56,720 nt of DNA. It comes from JBFEYJ01 sp041563315 (lineage in GTDB: Bacteria; Pseudomonadota; Gammaproteobacteria; Thiohalomonadales; Thiohalomonadaceae). The notes beneath the pieces were generated by a model, which was not told the DNA's origin, ran no database searches, and saw only the letters and a list, made by a program, of their open reading frames with translations. The stretch spans positions 1 through 56,720 of the forward strand of contig JBFFNE010000010.1 in NCBI GenBank assembly GCA_041563315.1, in the 5' to 3' direction. How positions within the stretch are numbered: the first letter of the stretch is position 1; each line of letters begins with the position of its first letter. Positions 10,262 to 18,590 of the stretch are shown piece by piece. The translations under genes were made by a program, and so were the position numbers.

Positions 10262-11629
10262 ATGGAACTGACAGAATTGACCGCGATCTCACCCATCGAT
10301 GGCCGTTACCGCAGTAAAACCACGGATCTTGGTCCGATCTTCAGCGAATACGGGCTTATTCACCATCGTGTGATGGTCGAAGTCCGCTGGCTGCAGATGT
10401 TGGCCCGTGAAAGTGGTATCAGTGAGGTTCCATCCTTCAGCGAGCATGCCGGCAATATACTCAATAACATAGTTGAAAAATTCGACATTGAGGACGCGCA
10501 GCGGGTTAAGAACATCGAGCGCACCACCAATCACGACGTCAAGGCAGTGGAGTACTTCCTCAAGGAGAAGATCCAGGGTAATACCGAACTGGAAGCGGTC
10601 AGCGAGTTCATCCACTTTGCCTGCACCTCCGAGGACATCAATAATCTCGCTTATGCGCTAATGCTAAAAGAGGCACGCACTCAGGTCGTGCTACCAAGCA
10701 TGGACTACCTGGTTGATGCCATCGCCAAAATGGGGCGTGACCATGCCGCGATCCCGATGCTCTCGCGCACCCATGGTCAGCCCGCCTCCCCCACCACCTT
10801 GGGCAAGGAGATGGCCAACGTGGCCTACCGCCTGATGCGCCAGCGCGAGCAGCTAAAGAATGTTCCCCTCTTCGGCAAGATCAACGGCGCAGTGGGCAAC
10901 TACAACGCCCACCTCTCCGCCTACCCCGAGCTCGACTGGCAGGGGATGGCCGAGAAGTTCGTCACCAGCCTGGGCCTGGAATGGAACCCCTACACCACCC
11001 AGATCGAGCCGCACGACTACGTGGCCGAATTCTTCGATGTACTGGCCCGCTTCAACACCGTTCTCATCGATTTCGATCGCGATATCTGGGCCTACATCTC
11101 CAACAACTACTTCAAGCAGAAGACCGTCGAGGGCGAGGTCGGCTCCTCCACCATGCCGCACAAGGTCAATCCCATCGACTTCGAGAACTCCGAGGGCAAC
11201 CTAGGACTGGCCAACGCGGTGTTCGATCATCTGGCGGCCAAACTGCCGGTCTCCCGCTGGCAGCGCGATCTCACCGACTCCACCGTGCTGCGCAACCTTG
11301 GCGTCGGCATCGGCTACTCACTCATCGCCTACTCATCGACCCTGCGTGGCATCAGCAAACTGGAGGTCAACGAGGCGAAGCTGTTGGCCGACCTGGATGC
11401 CAACTGGGAAGTGCTGGCCGAACCGATCCAGACCGTCATGCGTCGCTACGGCATCGAGCAACCCTATGAGAAGCTCAAGGCTCTGACCCGCGGCAAGCGT
11501 GTCGATGCCGCGGGCATGGCCGAGTTTATCGACACCCTGGAGCTGCCCGAGGCGGTCAAAGCCGAAATGAAAACCTGGACCCCGGCCAATTACATCGGCA
11601 ACGCGGTGACCCAAGCGAAGAACATTTAA
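10262..11629 (+). CDS. purB: Adenylosuccinate lyase
   Basis: Cleaves SAICAR to AICAR and adenylosuccinate to AMP in purine synthesis. The start at 10262 gives MELTELTAISPIDG, matching the N-terminus of the Escherichia coli enzyme, and 455 aa (E. coli has 456). A GGAG lies just upstream; a longer in-frame start at 10202 adds 20 residues not found in the family. The fumarase/aspartase-superfamily signature SSTMPHKVNP is near residue 295. Downstream genes run on the same strand after a 173-bp gap that contains dispersed repeats, so they may be transcribed separately. Confidence 0.96.
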   Translation: MELTELTAISPIDGRYRSKTTDLGPIFSEYGLIHHRVMVEVRWLQMLARESGISEVPSFSEHAGNILNNIVEKFDIEDAQRVKNIERTTNHDVKAVEYFLKEKIQGNTELEAVSEFIHFACTSEDINNLAYALMLKEARTQVVLPSMDYLVDAIAKMGRDHAAIPMLSRTHGQPASPTTLGKEMANVAYRLMRQREQLKNVPLFGKINGAVGNYNAHLSAYPELDWQGMAEKFVTSLGLEWNPYTTQIEPHDYVAEFFDVLARFNTVLIDFDRDIWAYISNNYFKQKTVEGEVGSSTMPHKVNPIDFENSEGNLGLANAVFDHLAAKLPVSRWQRDLTDSTVLRNLGVGIGYSLIAYSSTLRGISKLEVNEAKLLADLDANWEVLAEPIQTVMRRYGIEQPYEKLKALTRGKRVDAAGMAEFIDTLELPEAVKAEMKTWTPANYIGNAVTQAKNI

Positions 11630-11637
11630 AACCGCTT

Positions 11638-11672
11638 CAACACAAAGATCGCAAAGACGTAGAGGACACGAA
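11638..11672. repeat. Short dispersed repeat of the cgcaaagacgcaaag type
   Basis: The segment reads aacacaaagatcgcaaagac followed by a diverged continuation. A related copy in opposite orientation lies at 42851-42896 (ttgcgtctttgc core). Short repeats of this kind are scattered between genes in many proteobacterial genomes. Confidence 0.4.
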
Positions 11673-11688
11673 GCTTTTTCTGCAGTTG

Positions 11689-11714
11689 TCATTGCGAGCG
11701 GTGCGAAGCAATCT
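11689..11714. repeat. REP-like imperfect palindrome
   Basis: The segment tcattgcgagcggtgcgaag plus caatct is an imperfect palindrome (ATTGC ... GCAAT arms with CGAGCGGTGCGAA between). This is a common extragenic palindrome in proteobacteria. It lies between purB and roxA next to a second hairpin. Confidence 0.45.
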
Positions 11715-11716
11715 GC

Positions 11717-11736
11717 CCCTCTCCTTCAGGAGAGGG
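11717..11736. repeat. Hairpin downstream of purB
   Basis: A perfect 8-bp inverted repeat (CCCTCTCC, loop ttca, GGAGAGGG) sits 87 bp after the purB stop. It belongs to a widespread intergenic repeat type. No U-run follows, so a terminator role is unproven. Confidence 0.45.
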
Positions 11737-11802
11737 TTGGGGTGAGGGGATAAGAACCATTTCATCACCCAATACATTCAATCTCTATGGTGAGTCGCTG
11801 AA

Positions 11803-12975
11803 ATGTCTGCTCCTCTCCCGCCGCTCAACGGCATCAGAGTCGAAGAATTCCTCCGTGATTTCTGGCAGAAGAAACCGCTGCTGATCCGCAACGCCCTGCC
11901 CGATTTCGTCTGCCCGATCACGCCCGAAGAATTAGCAGGACTGGCCTGTGAGCCCGATGTCGAGTCACGCCTGGTACAGGAGCACGGCGAGACGCCGTGG
12001 CAGGTGCGTCACGGACCGTTCACGGAAGACGATTTCCTTGCCCTGCCAGAGAGTCACTGGACGGTACTGGTGCAGGAGATAAACAAGCACATCCCCGAAT
12101 TTGCCCTGCTACAGGATCGCTTCGCCTTCCTCCCCAACTGGCGCCTGGATGATGTCATGGTGAGCTTCGCCCCGGAGCAGGGGACGGTCGGTCCACATGC
12201 GGACAACTACGATGTATTCCTCATCCAGGGGCCGGGTCGCCGACGCTGGCAACTGAGCTATCAGGAGGCCGGTTCCGATCAGTTGATTCCGGGCCTGCCG
12301 CTGCGCATCCTCAAGAATTTTGTTTCCGAGGAAGAGTACCTCCTTGAAGAAGGCGATATGCTCTACCTGCCGCCGGGTGTGGTCCACCACGGTGTCGCTG
12401 TGGGTGACTCCATCACCATCTCGGTCGGCTTTCGCGCCCCGGCAAAGGTGGAACTGCTCAGTGGTTATGTGGCCGATGCCCTGTCACAGATGGATACCGA
12501 AGCCTTTTACGAAGACCCGGATCTGGCGCCGCAGAAGAATCCCGGCGAGATCACCACTCAGGCACGGGAAAAAATTCGCACTATCATTCGCTCCCTACCG
12601 CTGGACGATGAGAGCATCGATCGCTGGTTTGCCAGCTTCACCACCGATGTGCGCCCTGGTCACTACCTTCCGGAGCCGGAGGAGGCATTAGCCACTGAGC
12701 GGCTGCTCGAATTACTGCAACAACATGGTGAGTTGTGGCGCAGCGAGTATGCCCGATACAGCTATATCAGCCCCGACAAAGACTTTACCAGACTGTATGT
12801 GGCCGGAGAGGAATATACGCTCGGTTCACACCTCGACTTCGCCGCCCCCCTGCTCTGCGGCCAGCGTGTGTATACGCATGATGCACTCGCCCTGCACCTC
12901 GGCAATACCGATTTTTCCGACCTGTTGTGTGAGCTCTATAACCTTGGGGCGGTCTATTTTCCCGATGAAGAATAA
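11803..12975 (+). CDS. roxA: JmjC-type ribosomal oxygenase (50S ribosomal protein L16 arginine 3-hydroxylase)
   Basis: Fe(II)/2-oxoglutarate-dependent hydroxylase of the YcfD/RoxA family, which in E. coli hydroxylates an arginine of ribosomal protein L16. The 390-aa protein has a cupin/JmjC core with the metal-binding HxD pair at H132 and D134 (sequence VGPHADNYDVF) and the distal His at 195 or 196 (PPGVVHHG). The C-terminal third is the dimerisation/winged-helix region of the family. The neighbourhood purB, cupin protein, GNAT acetyltransferase resembles that in pseudomonads. The substrate is assigned from the family, not from this sequence. Confidence 0.88.
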   Translation: MSAPLPPLNGIRVEEFLRDFWQKKPLLIRNALPDFVCPITPEELAGLACEPDVESRLVQEHGETPWQVRHGPFTEDDFLALPESHWTVLVQEINKHIPEFALLQDRFAFLPNWRLDDVMVSFAPEQGTVGPHADNYDVFLIQGPGRRRWQLSYQEAGSDQLIPGLPLRILKNFVSEEEYLLEEGDMLYLPPGVVHHGVAVGDSITISVGFRAPAKVELLSGYVADALSQMDTEAFYEDPDLAPQKNPGEITTQAREKIRTIIRSLPLDDESIDRWFASFTTDVRPGHYLPEPEEALATERLLELLQQHGELWRSEYARYSYISPDKDFTRLYVAGEEYTLGSHLDFAAPLLCGQRVYTHDALALHLGNTDFSDLLCELYNLGAVYFPDEE

Positions 12976-13019
12976 CCGGGATAATGCTTTTCCCATGACA
13001 CTGTCATAGCTCACTCGAA

Positions 13020-13478
13020 ATGAATCCCCCTGCGCCTAAACAACAACCCATCATTCGCCAGGCAGCATGGCAGCGGGACCATATGCAGATCAGCGAGCTC
13101 CGCAGGAAAGTCTTCATCATGGAACAAGGTGTTCCTGAAGCACTGGAATGGGATGGCCTGGATGATCAGGCGCTGCATCTGCTGGCAGAGGATGATGAGG
13201 GCAACGCCATTGCCACAGCCCGCATGCTGGCAGACGGTCATATTGGCCGGGTGGCGGTAATCCTTTCATGGCGCAGCCACGGGGTCGGCAAGGCGATGCT
13301 ACGGTATCTACTGGAGATTGCTCATCAGCGGGGATATCGCCGTGTGTTTCTCGACGCGCAGGTCGATGCCATCGATTTCTACCAGCAACTCGGTTTCACC
13401 GCCAAAGGTGAGACCTTCATGGACGCCGGTATTCCTCACCGCCATATGTTTCTGGACCTGGAGCAGAAATCCGCATAA
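13020..13478 (+). CDS. GNAT-family N-acetyltransferase
   Basis: The 152-aa protein has the single-domain GNAT fold signature. A segment LRRKVFIMEQGVPEALEWDG near residues 28-47 is typical of the ElaA/YjcF-like branch, and the acetyl-CoA-binding loop is R-S-H-G-V-G-K-A at about residues 84-91. The C-terminal strand FYQQLGFTAKGE is also typical. The acceptor is unknown. It starts 44 bp after roxA and is followed 74 bp later by the DUF7931-like gene, a pairing seen in other gammaproteobacteria, so the three probably form one transcript. Confidence 0.85.
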   Translation: MNPPAPKQQPIIRQAAWQRDHMQISELRRKVFIMEQGVPEALEWDGLDDQALHLLAEDDEGNAIATARMLADGHIGRVAVILSWRSHGVGKAMLRYLLEIAHQRGYRRVFLDAQVDAIDFYQQLGFTAKGETFMDAGIPHRHMFLDLEQKSA

Positions 13479-13552
13479 ACACCATGCTCTGGACTTGAAG
13501 CGCGCGAGCACAGGAGGTAGCTTTACCTTAATAGTCAAAGCTGAGCAACCAC

Positions 13553-14062
13553 ATGCATCTGGACAACTACACACTCGGTCAAAGCGAGGGCAATATTGAA
13601 CTGACCACGGCGAAGGAGAACCACGATGTCGCCCTGGAACTGGTCAGGCAGGCCCGACGGGAGGTCTATCTCGCCACCTGGGATCTGGATGCACCGGTTT
13701 TTAGCCATCAGGATTTTACCGAAGCCCTTTCCCGTTTTGTACGAAGCTCACGCCGTGCCCAAGCCCATATCCTGCTGCAAACCCCTGACAAGGCGATCAA
13801 GCAAGGTCATAGAGTGATCACTCTGGCCCAGCGCTTGAGCAGTCACCTTCGTATTCATCAACCCGCCCCAGAACATCGGGACTATGTGGAAACCTTTATG
13901 GTTGTCGACGGTATTGGTTACATCAAGCGCATGCAGGCTGACCGTTATGAGGGAATCGCCTCATTCAAGGCGCAGATCACAGGCCGTGATCTGCGTGATC
14001 TTTTTCTGATAATGTGGGAACGTTCCGCTCCAGAGACACAGCTTCGGCGCCTGCAAATCTGA
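13553..14062 (+). CDS. DUF7931-like conserved protein
   Basis: A 169-aa soluble protein without a signal peptide or membrane helix. It resembles the conserved family that follows a GNAT acetyltransferase in many gammaproteobacteria (DUF7931 by my recollection). The opening part, with REVYLATWDLDAPVFS and the later YVETFMVVDGIGYI, looks like half of a phospholipase-D-type fold, but the HxKxxxxD catalytic motif is absent, so enzymatic activity should not be assumed. Function unknown. The start shown is the first ATG after the GNAT stop; its Shine-Dalgarno sequence is weak. Confidence 0.75.
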   Translation: MHLDNYTLGQSEGNIELTTAKENHDVALELVRQARREVYLATWDLDAPVFSHQDFTEALSRFVRSSRRAQAHILLQTPDKAIKQGHRVITLAQRLSSHLRIHQPAPEHRDYVETFMVVDGIGYIKRMQADRYEGIASFKAQITGRDLRDLFLIMWERSAPETQLRRLQI

Positions 14063-14138
14063 TCGTGTTCTCCTTGCGCTCCCTTACACCCTAGGCCAAA
14101 GCCTTCCTCTGTTAACCAACCTTGAACTTGCTGACTTT

Positions 14139-15956
14139 ATGGCTAATCCACGTCCACTCCACTACGCCATCGTACCTGCGCACCCCGAGGCGCACCTGTT
14201 CGCGGTAACACTGACTATCGCCAATCCTGCCCCCGAAGGGCAACAGGTGTCATTGCCGGCCTGGATCCCCGGCAGTTATATGATCCGCGACTTCGCCAAA
14301 AATATCGTGGCTATCGAGGCTCGCTGTGAGAGGGGGCCCGTTGCCCTGAATAAACTGGACAAACAGACCTGGCAGGCTGCGCCCTGCAGCGGTGCGCTGG
14401 AACTCCACTACACGGTCTATGCCTGGGATCTTTCGGTGCGTACGGCGCACCTGGACACCACTCATGGCTACTTCAACGGCACCAGTGTCTTCCTGCGGGT
14501 GCATGGCCAGGACCAACAGCCCTGTAGCATCGAACTGCTCCCCCCGGCGGGTGAGCACTACAAAAACTGGTGCGTGGCAACCACACTGCCTACCCACGAC
14601 GCAGCAAGCTATGGCTTCGGCCTGTACCAGGCCGCCGATTATGATGAGCTCATCGACCATCCGGTGGAGATGGGAGAGTTCACCCTGCTTGAGTTCGAGG
14701 CTGGTGGCATCCCCCACGCGATGGTGCTGACCGGTAGACACTACGCCGATACCGAACGGCTTAAACACGATTTGACCCGCATCTGCGAATACCATATCGG
14801 ACTGTTCGGCGAAGCCCCTTTTGCGCGCTACCTGTTCCAGACCATGGTGGTGGGCAATGGGTATGGCGGCCTGGAGCATCGCAGCTCTACCAGCCTGCTG
14901 TGCAGCCGCGATGACCTGCCCCGTGCCGGTGATGAAAGCATGAGCGAGAATTACCGCGGCTTTCTCGGTCTGTGCAGCCACGAGTATTTTCACAGCTGGA
15001 ACGTCAAACGCATCAAGCCGGCGGCCTTCCTGCCCTATGACCTGACACAGGAAGTGAACACCCCTCTACTGTGGGCCTTCGAGGGCTTTACTGCCTATTA
15101 TGATGACCTCTCATTAGTGCGCTGTGGCCTGATCCCCACCGATAGCTATCTGGAACTGCTCGGTCAGACCATCACCCGTGTGATCCGCAGCAGCGGCCGA
15201 CTCAAACAATCGGTTAGCGAATCGAGTTTCGATGCCTGGACCAAGTTCTACCAGCAGGACGAAAATGCTCCCAACGCCATCGTCAGCTACTACACCAAAG
15301 GCAGTCTGGTCGCTCTGGCGCTGGACTTGAAGCTGCGTGGCCAAAGTGCCGGCGCTTGCTCGCTGGACGATGTGATGCGCGCCCTGTGGCAACAGCACGG
15401 CAAGCCTCATGTGGGGATCAGCCCAGAGCAGATGGAGGCGCTGATTAGTCAGGTGGCAGGGACCGACCTTGGCGATTTCTTCAACCAGTCATTGCGCGGC
15501 ACCGAGGATCTGCCTCTGTCGGACCTGTGCATGACGGTAGGACTGGAATACCGGCTACGGGCCGCGACAAGCAACAGCGATAAGGGAGGAAAGCCGGGCA
15601 AAGACAATGGGGAAACGCCACTGGCACTCGGCGTACGTTACGGCAGCGACCCGCTCGGAGCAAAATTGCTCAATGTCTTCGATGGAGGTGCGGCACAGGA
15701 GGCCGGATTGTCGGCCAGCGACACCATCGTAGCGGTTGATGGTCTGCGGGCAAACCAGGAAAACATCGAAAAACTACTCGCTTGGCACAGGACGAAAGAA
15801 AACGTCACCCTGCATGCCTTTCGTCGCGATGAGCTGATGACATTTATTGTGCCTATCCGCAAGGCACCACTGGATACCTGTTATCTCACTCCGGATGAGG
15901 CCGCGGACAAAACACAGCTCATGCTCCGCCAGGGTTGGCTGGGGATTAAAGGGTAA
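14139..15956 (+). CDS. M61-family metallopeptidase with PDZ domain
   Basis: The 605-aa protein is a glycyl-aminopeptidase-like M61 peptidase. The N-terminal beta-rich domain (about residues 1-175) precedes a thermolysin-like catalytic domain with HEYFH (zinc ligands H281 and H285, catalytic E282) and the downstream glutamate E315 in WAFEGFTAYYDD. A PDZ domain covers about residues 495-585 (GGAAQEAGLSASDTIVAVDG). There is no clear signal peptide, so it is probably cytosolic. The physiological substrate is unknown. It ends convergent with the rimK cluster, 72 bp away. Confidence 0.9.
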   Translation: MANPRPLHYAIVPAHPEAHLFAVTLTIANPAPEGQQVSLPAWIPGSYMIRDFAKNIVAIEARCERGPVALNKLDKQTWQAAPCSGALELHYTVYAWDLSVRTAHLDTTHGYFNGTSVFLRVHGQDQQPCSIELLPPAGEHYKNWCVATTLPTHDAASYGFGLYQAADYDELIDHPVEMGEFTLLEFEAGGIPHAMVLTGRHYADTERLKHDLTRICEYHIGLFGEAPFARYLFQTMVVGNGYGGLEHRSSTSLLCSRDDLPRAGDESMSENYRGFLGLCSHEYFHSWNVKRIKPAAFLPYDLTQEVNTPLLWAFEGFTAYYDDLSLVRCGLIPTDSYLELLGQTITRVIRSSGRLKQSVSESSFDAWTKFYQQDENAPNAIVSYYTKGSLVALALDLKLRGQSAGACSLDDVMRALWQQHGKPHVGISPEQMEALISQVAGTDLGDFFNQSLRGTEDLPLSDLCMTVGLEYRLRAATSNSDKGGKPGKDNGETPLALGVRYGSDPLGAKLLNVFDGGAAQEAGLSASDTIVAVDGLRANQENIEKLLAWHRTKENVTLHAFRRDELMTFIVPIRKAPLDTCYLTPDEAADKTQLMLRQGWLGIKG

Positions 15957-16028
15957 CGGCATCGCGGGCAGAGGATTCGTGTGGTGAAGAAAGCATGACG
16001 CCGCACCACAGAAAAGAGCCTTTTATGG

Positions 16029-17075
16029 CTAGATGATCGGGCCTTCGGGCCCCGGTGGATAATCAGACTCCGGCTCATGGTGTTCGTGAAACTCCTCGAC
16101 CAGCGCCAGAGCCGCATCAAGTTTCTGAAAACGGGCCAGGTGAAACAGCGCCTCACCCTCATGCACCAGCGGCAGGTTATTTCGCCCTACGATAATTCCC
16201 TTGTGGGGCGCATACACTTCCACCTCCCTCTCACCGAACGGGTCAGCCACAACACCGAGCAGTGTCTCCTTTTCCACTTGCGTGCCCAGCGCGACCATGG
16301 CGCGCAAAATACCGCTCTCGGGAGAGCGCACCCAGTTGCTTGCGCGGGCGATCACCGGCTTGTAAGGTTTTTTCTTTTTTCGGGAGGCAGGCAACATATT
16401 CAGTGCCCGCATGACATTGATAATTCCCTGTACCCCGGCACGGATCGAGACCTCATCAAAGCGCAACGCCTCACCCGCCTCGTACAGCAACATGGGTATG
16501 CCCTGCTCTGCCGCCGCCTGACGCAACGAGCCATCTCGGACGTTGGCGTTGATCAACACCGGTGTGCCGAAGGCCTCGGCCAGGCGTGCGGTCTCCTCAT
16601 CATCCAGATTCGCTCTTATCTGCGGCAGATTGCTGCGATACAGACCACCGGTATGTAAATCGATCCCGTGGGTGCACTGGCCAACGATCTCCTCCATAAA
16701 CAGGTTGGCCACCCGCGAGGCCAGTGAGCCACGGAAATGGCCAGGAAAACTACGGTTGAGGTCACGCCGATCCGGCAGATAGCGTGAACGATCAAGAAAG
16801 CCATGAACGTTGACGATGGGAATCGCGATCAAGGTGCCCCGCAGGCGGCTCAGAATCGGCAACTTGAGCAGCCGACGAATGATCTCCACCCCATTGAGCT
16901 CATCACCGTGGATCGCTCCAGAGACAAACAAACGCGGCCCTGAGCGCTTACCGTTAACCACGTGCAGCGGCATCGCCAACATCGTATGGGTATAGAGCTT
17001 GGCTACAGGCAGATCGATAGTCTCACGCTTCCCCGGGGGAACATCGACACCGTTTATCCGCACCAGGGTGCCCAT
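16029..17075 (-). CDS. M14-family succinylglutamate desuccinylase/aspartoacylase-like hydrolase
   Basis: The 348-aa protein is a zinc hydrolase of the AstE/AspA branch of family M14. Zinc ligands are visible as H56 and E59 in IHGDELNG and H141 in DLHTGG. The C-terminal part has a beta-rich region with PESGILRAMVALG. The ATG at 17075 begins one base after the rimK stop and follows a purine-rich GAGGTAAGGG stretch; a longer start at 17126 would overlap rimK by 50 bp and is less likely. Its position directly behind rimK suggests that it acts on glutamyl-peptide or N-acyl amino acid substrates linked to RimK, but this is inferred from position only. Confidence 0.87.
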   Translation of the reverse strand: MGTLVRINGVDVPPGKRETIDLPVAKLYTHTMLAMPLHVVNGKRSGPRLFVSGAIHGDELNGVEIIRRLLKLPILSRLRGTLIAIPIVNVHGFLDRSRYLPDRRDLNRSFPGHFRGSLASRVANLFMEEIVGQCTHGIDLHTGGLYRSNLPQIRANLDDEETARLAEAFGTPVLINANVRDGSLRQAAAEQGIPMLLYEAGEALRFDEVSIRAGVQGIINVMRALNMLPASRKKKKPYKPVIARASNWVRSPESGILRAMVALGTQVEKETLLGVVADPFGEREVEVYAPHKGIIVGRNNLPLVHEGEALFHLARFQKLDAALALVEEFHEHHEPESDYPPGPEGPII

Positions 17076-17076
17076 T

Positions 17077-17982
17077 TCAACCCTTACCTCGGGTGCGTGT
17101 CTTGTTTGGGCGGGCATTCTTTTCAATGAACTTGATGATCATGCCCGCCACATCCTTGCCGGTGGCGTTTTCAATCCCTTCAAGACCTGGAGAAGAATTG
17201 ACTTCCATAACGAGGGGGCCATTTGCTGAACGCAAGATGTCGACGCCCGCGACATTGAGCCCCATGGTCTTGGCGGCATGAAGCGCTGTCGCCCTCTCCT
17301 GAGGGGTAAGACGAGTGATGGTTGCTGTACCACCACGATGCAGGTTTGAACGGAACTCGCCCTCTTTGGCATGACGCTCCATTGCTGCCACCACCTTATT
17401 TCCGACGATGAGACAACGCACATCACTCCCCCCCGCCTCCTTAATAAACTCCTGCACAAGAAAATCGGCACCGAGCTCACGAAAGGCGTCTATGACACTC
17501 TCCGCCGCCTTTTGCGTCTCTGCCAGTACCACCCCCTTTCCCTGCGTACCTTCAAGCAATTTCAATACGACCGGCGCCCCACCCACCAGCTCGATAATAT
17601 CCTTGGTATTCTCCACGTGGTGCGCAAAGCTGGTGAGAGGAAGGCCAACCCCCTTGCGCGAAAGTAGTTGCAGTGAACGCAATTTATCCCGCGATCGGCC
17701 TATGGCCACCGACTCATTAAGGGGGAAACTGCCCATCATTTCGAACTGGCGAAGCACCGCGAGGCCATAAGAGGTTATCGATGCGCCGATGCGCGGAATC
17801 ACCGCATCGAAATGTTCCAGACGCTCTCCGCGATAGTTAATACCGGGTTTTGCGGTGGCGATATCCATATAACACTTCAAGGTATCCAGCACACGCACCT
17901 CATGGCCATGCGCGTGCGCCACTTCCACCAGACGGCGGGTGGAATAGAGATTTTTATTACGTGACAGAATAGCAATATTCAT
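17077..17982 (-). CDS. rimK: RimK: ribosomal protein S6-L-glutamate ligase (ATP-grasp)
   Basis: ATP-grasp ligase that adds glutamates to the C-terminus of ribosomal protein S6 in E. coli. The 301 aa match the usual 300. The N-terminal pre-ATP-grasp domain is followed by the nucleotide-binding loop KLLEGTQGKGVVLAE (K141 to about E155), the RCLIVGNKVVAAMER strand and the metal-binding VMEVNSSPGLEGIE near the C-terminus. It lies 7 bp after the retropepsin-like gene and 1 bp before the M14 gene, so the three form an operon. A related cytosolic amino-acid or peptide ligase activity cannot be excluded. Confidence 0.93.
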   Translation of the reverse strand: MNIAILSRNKNLYSTRRLVEVAHAHGHEVRVLDTLKCYMDIATAKPGINYRGERLEHFDAVIPRIGASITSYGLAVLRQFEMMGSFPLNESVAIGRSRDKLRSLQLLSRKGVGLPLTSFAHHVENTKDIIELVGGAPVVLKLLEGTQGKGVVLAETQKAAESVIDAFRELGADFLVQEFIKEAGGSDVRCLIVGNKVVAAMERHAKEGEFRSNLHRGGTATITRLTPQERATALHAAKTMGLNVAGVDILRSANGPLVMEVNSSPGLEGIENATGKDVAGMIIKFIEKNARPNKTRTRGKG

Positions 17983-17989
17983 CAGAGAC

Positions 17990-18457
17990 TCAGTTGTTGG
18001 TTTCAGTTAACGGTTTTTCACCCACGAGATAGGAGGCGGAAGGATCGACAGCGTAAAGTCCACGTATAGCCGTACGACCAAGCAGCATGCGAAATTGCAT
18101 GTTGTCACGCTTAGTCAGGGTCATTTCAATCGGCCAGCAATGTTCATCGAGGCAGACCCTGGTAACAATAACCAGGCGTCGTTCCCGGTGTCCCCCTGAG
18201 TCACTGACCACGCGCTCATCGCTCACCTCTGCGGCACAGCTTTGTTCGATATCCGTTCGTTTTTGCCAGGGATGGAGTTTAAAACGCACCATTTTCACGC
18301 CTCGCTCGTAATAAATTTCATTAGCGAAAGCATGCAGTGCCGAGGTTCGTGCGCCCGTATCGACCTTGGCCTTGATGTGCGGTATGCCCAGTGACGGCAG
18401 GGACACCCACTCCCGCCATCCCAACAGGGGAATTTTCTTGTCCAAGCGAATGCCCAT
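17990..18457 (-). CDS. rimB: Retropepsin-like aspartic/ATP-dependent zinc protease family protein (RimB-like)
   Basis: The 155-aa protein has the retropepsin-like motif D33-T34-G35 in KVDTGARTSALHA and a later LLGRTAIRG flap/strand typical of the family annotated as ATP-dependent zinc protease. In Pseudomonas fluorescens a gene of this family (rimB) is in an operon with rimK and its product affects RimK activity. The ATG at 18457 has a strong GGAAAGGG ribosome site; an earlier start at 18538 would add 27 residues absent from the family and run to the promoter of the divergent gene. The true catalytic chemistry of this family is not settled. Confidence 0.82.
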   Translation of the reverse strand: MGIRLDKKIPLLGWREWVSLPSLGIPHIKAKVDTGARTSALHAFANEIYYERGVKMVRFKLHPWQKRTDIEQSCAAEVSDERVVSDSGGHRERRLVIVTRVCLDEHCWPIEMTLTKRDNMQFRMLLGRTAIRGLYAVDPSASYLVGEKPLTETNN

Positions 18458-18554
18458 ATTCCCTTTCCATTTTTCTGTGCCCGGAGCGGTATTAAATGTC
18501 CAGCCATAGTATTGAGCGTAGAGCGTGTTCCCCGACATTGTCGAGGGGTTCGGG

Positions 18555-18560
18555 TATAAT
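18555..18560 (+). promoter_or_regulatory. Candidate -10 box for the zinc-ribbon gene
   Basis: A perfect TATAAT preceded by GGG, 31 bp before the ATG at 18591. No clear -35 box lies 16-18 bp upstream. If used, transcription would begin near 18567, leaving a short leader. Confidence 0.4.
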
Positions 18561-18590
18561 CAACTATCGCCCGATAATCGACAAGCTTCC

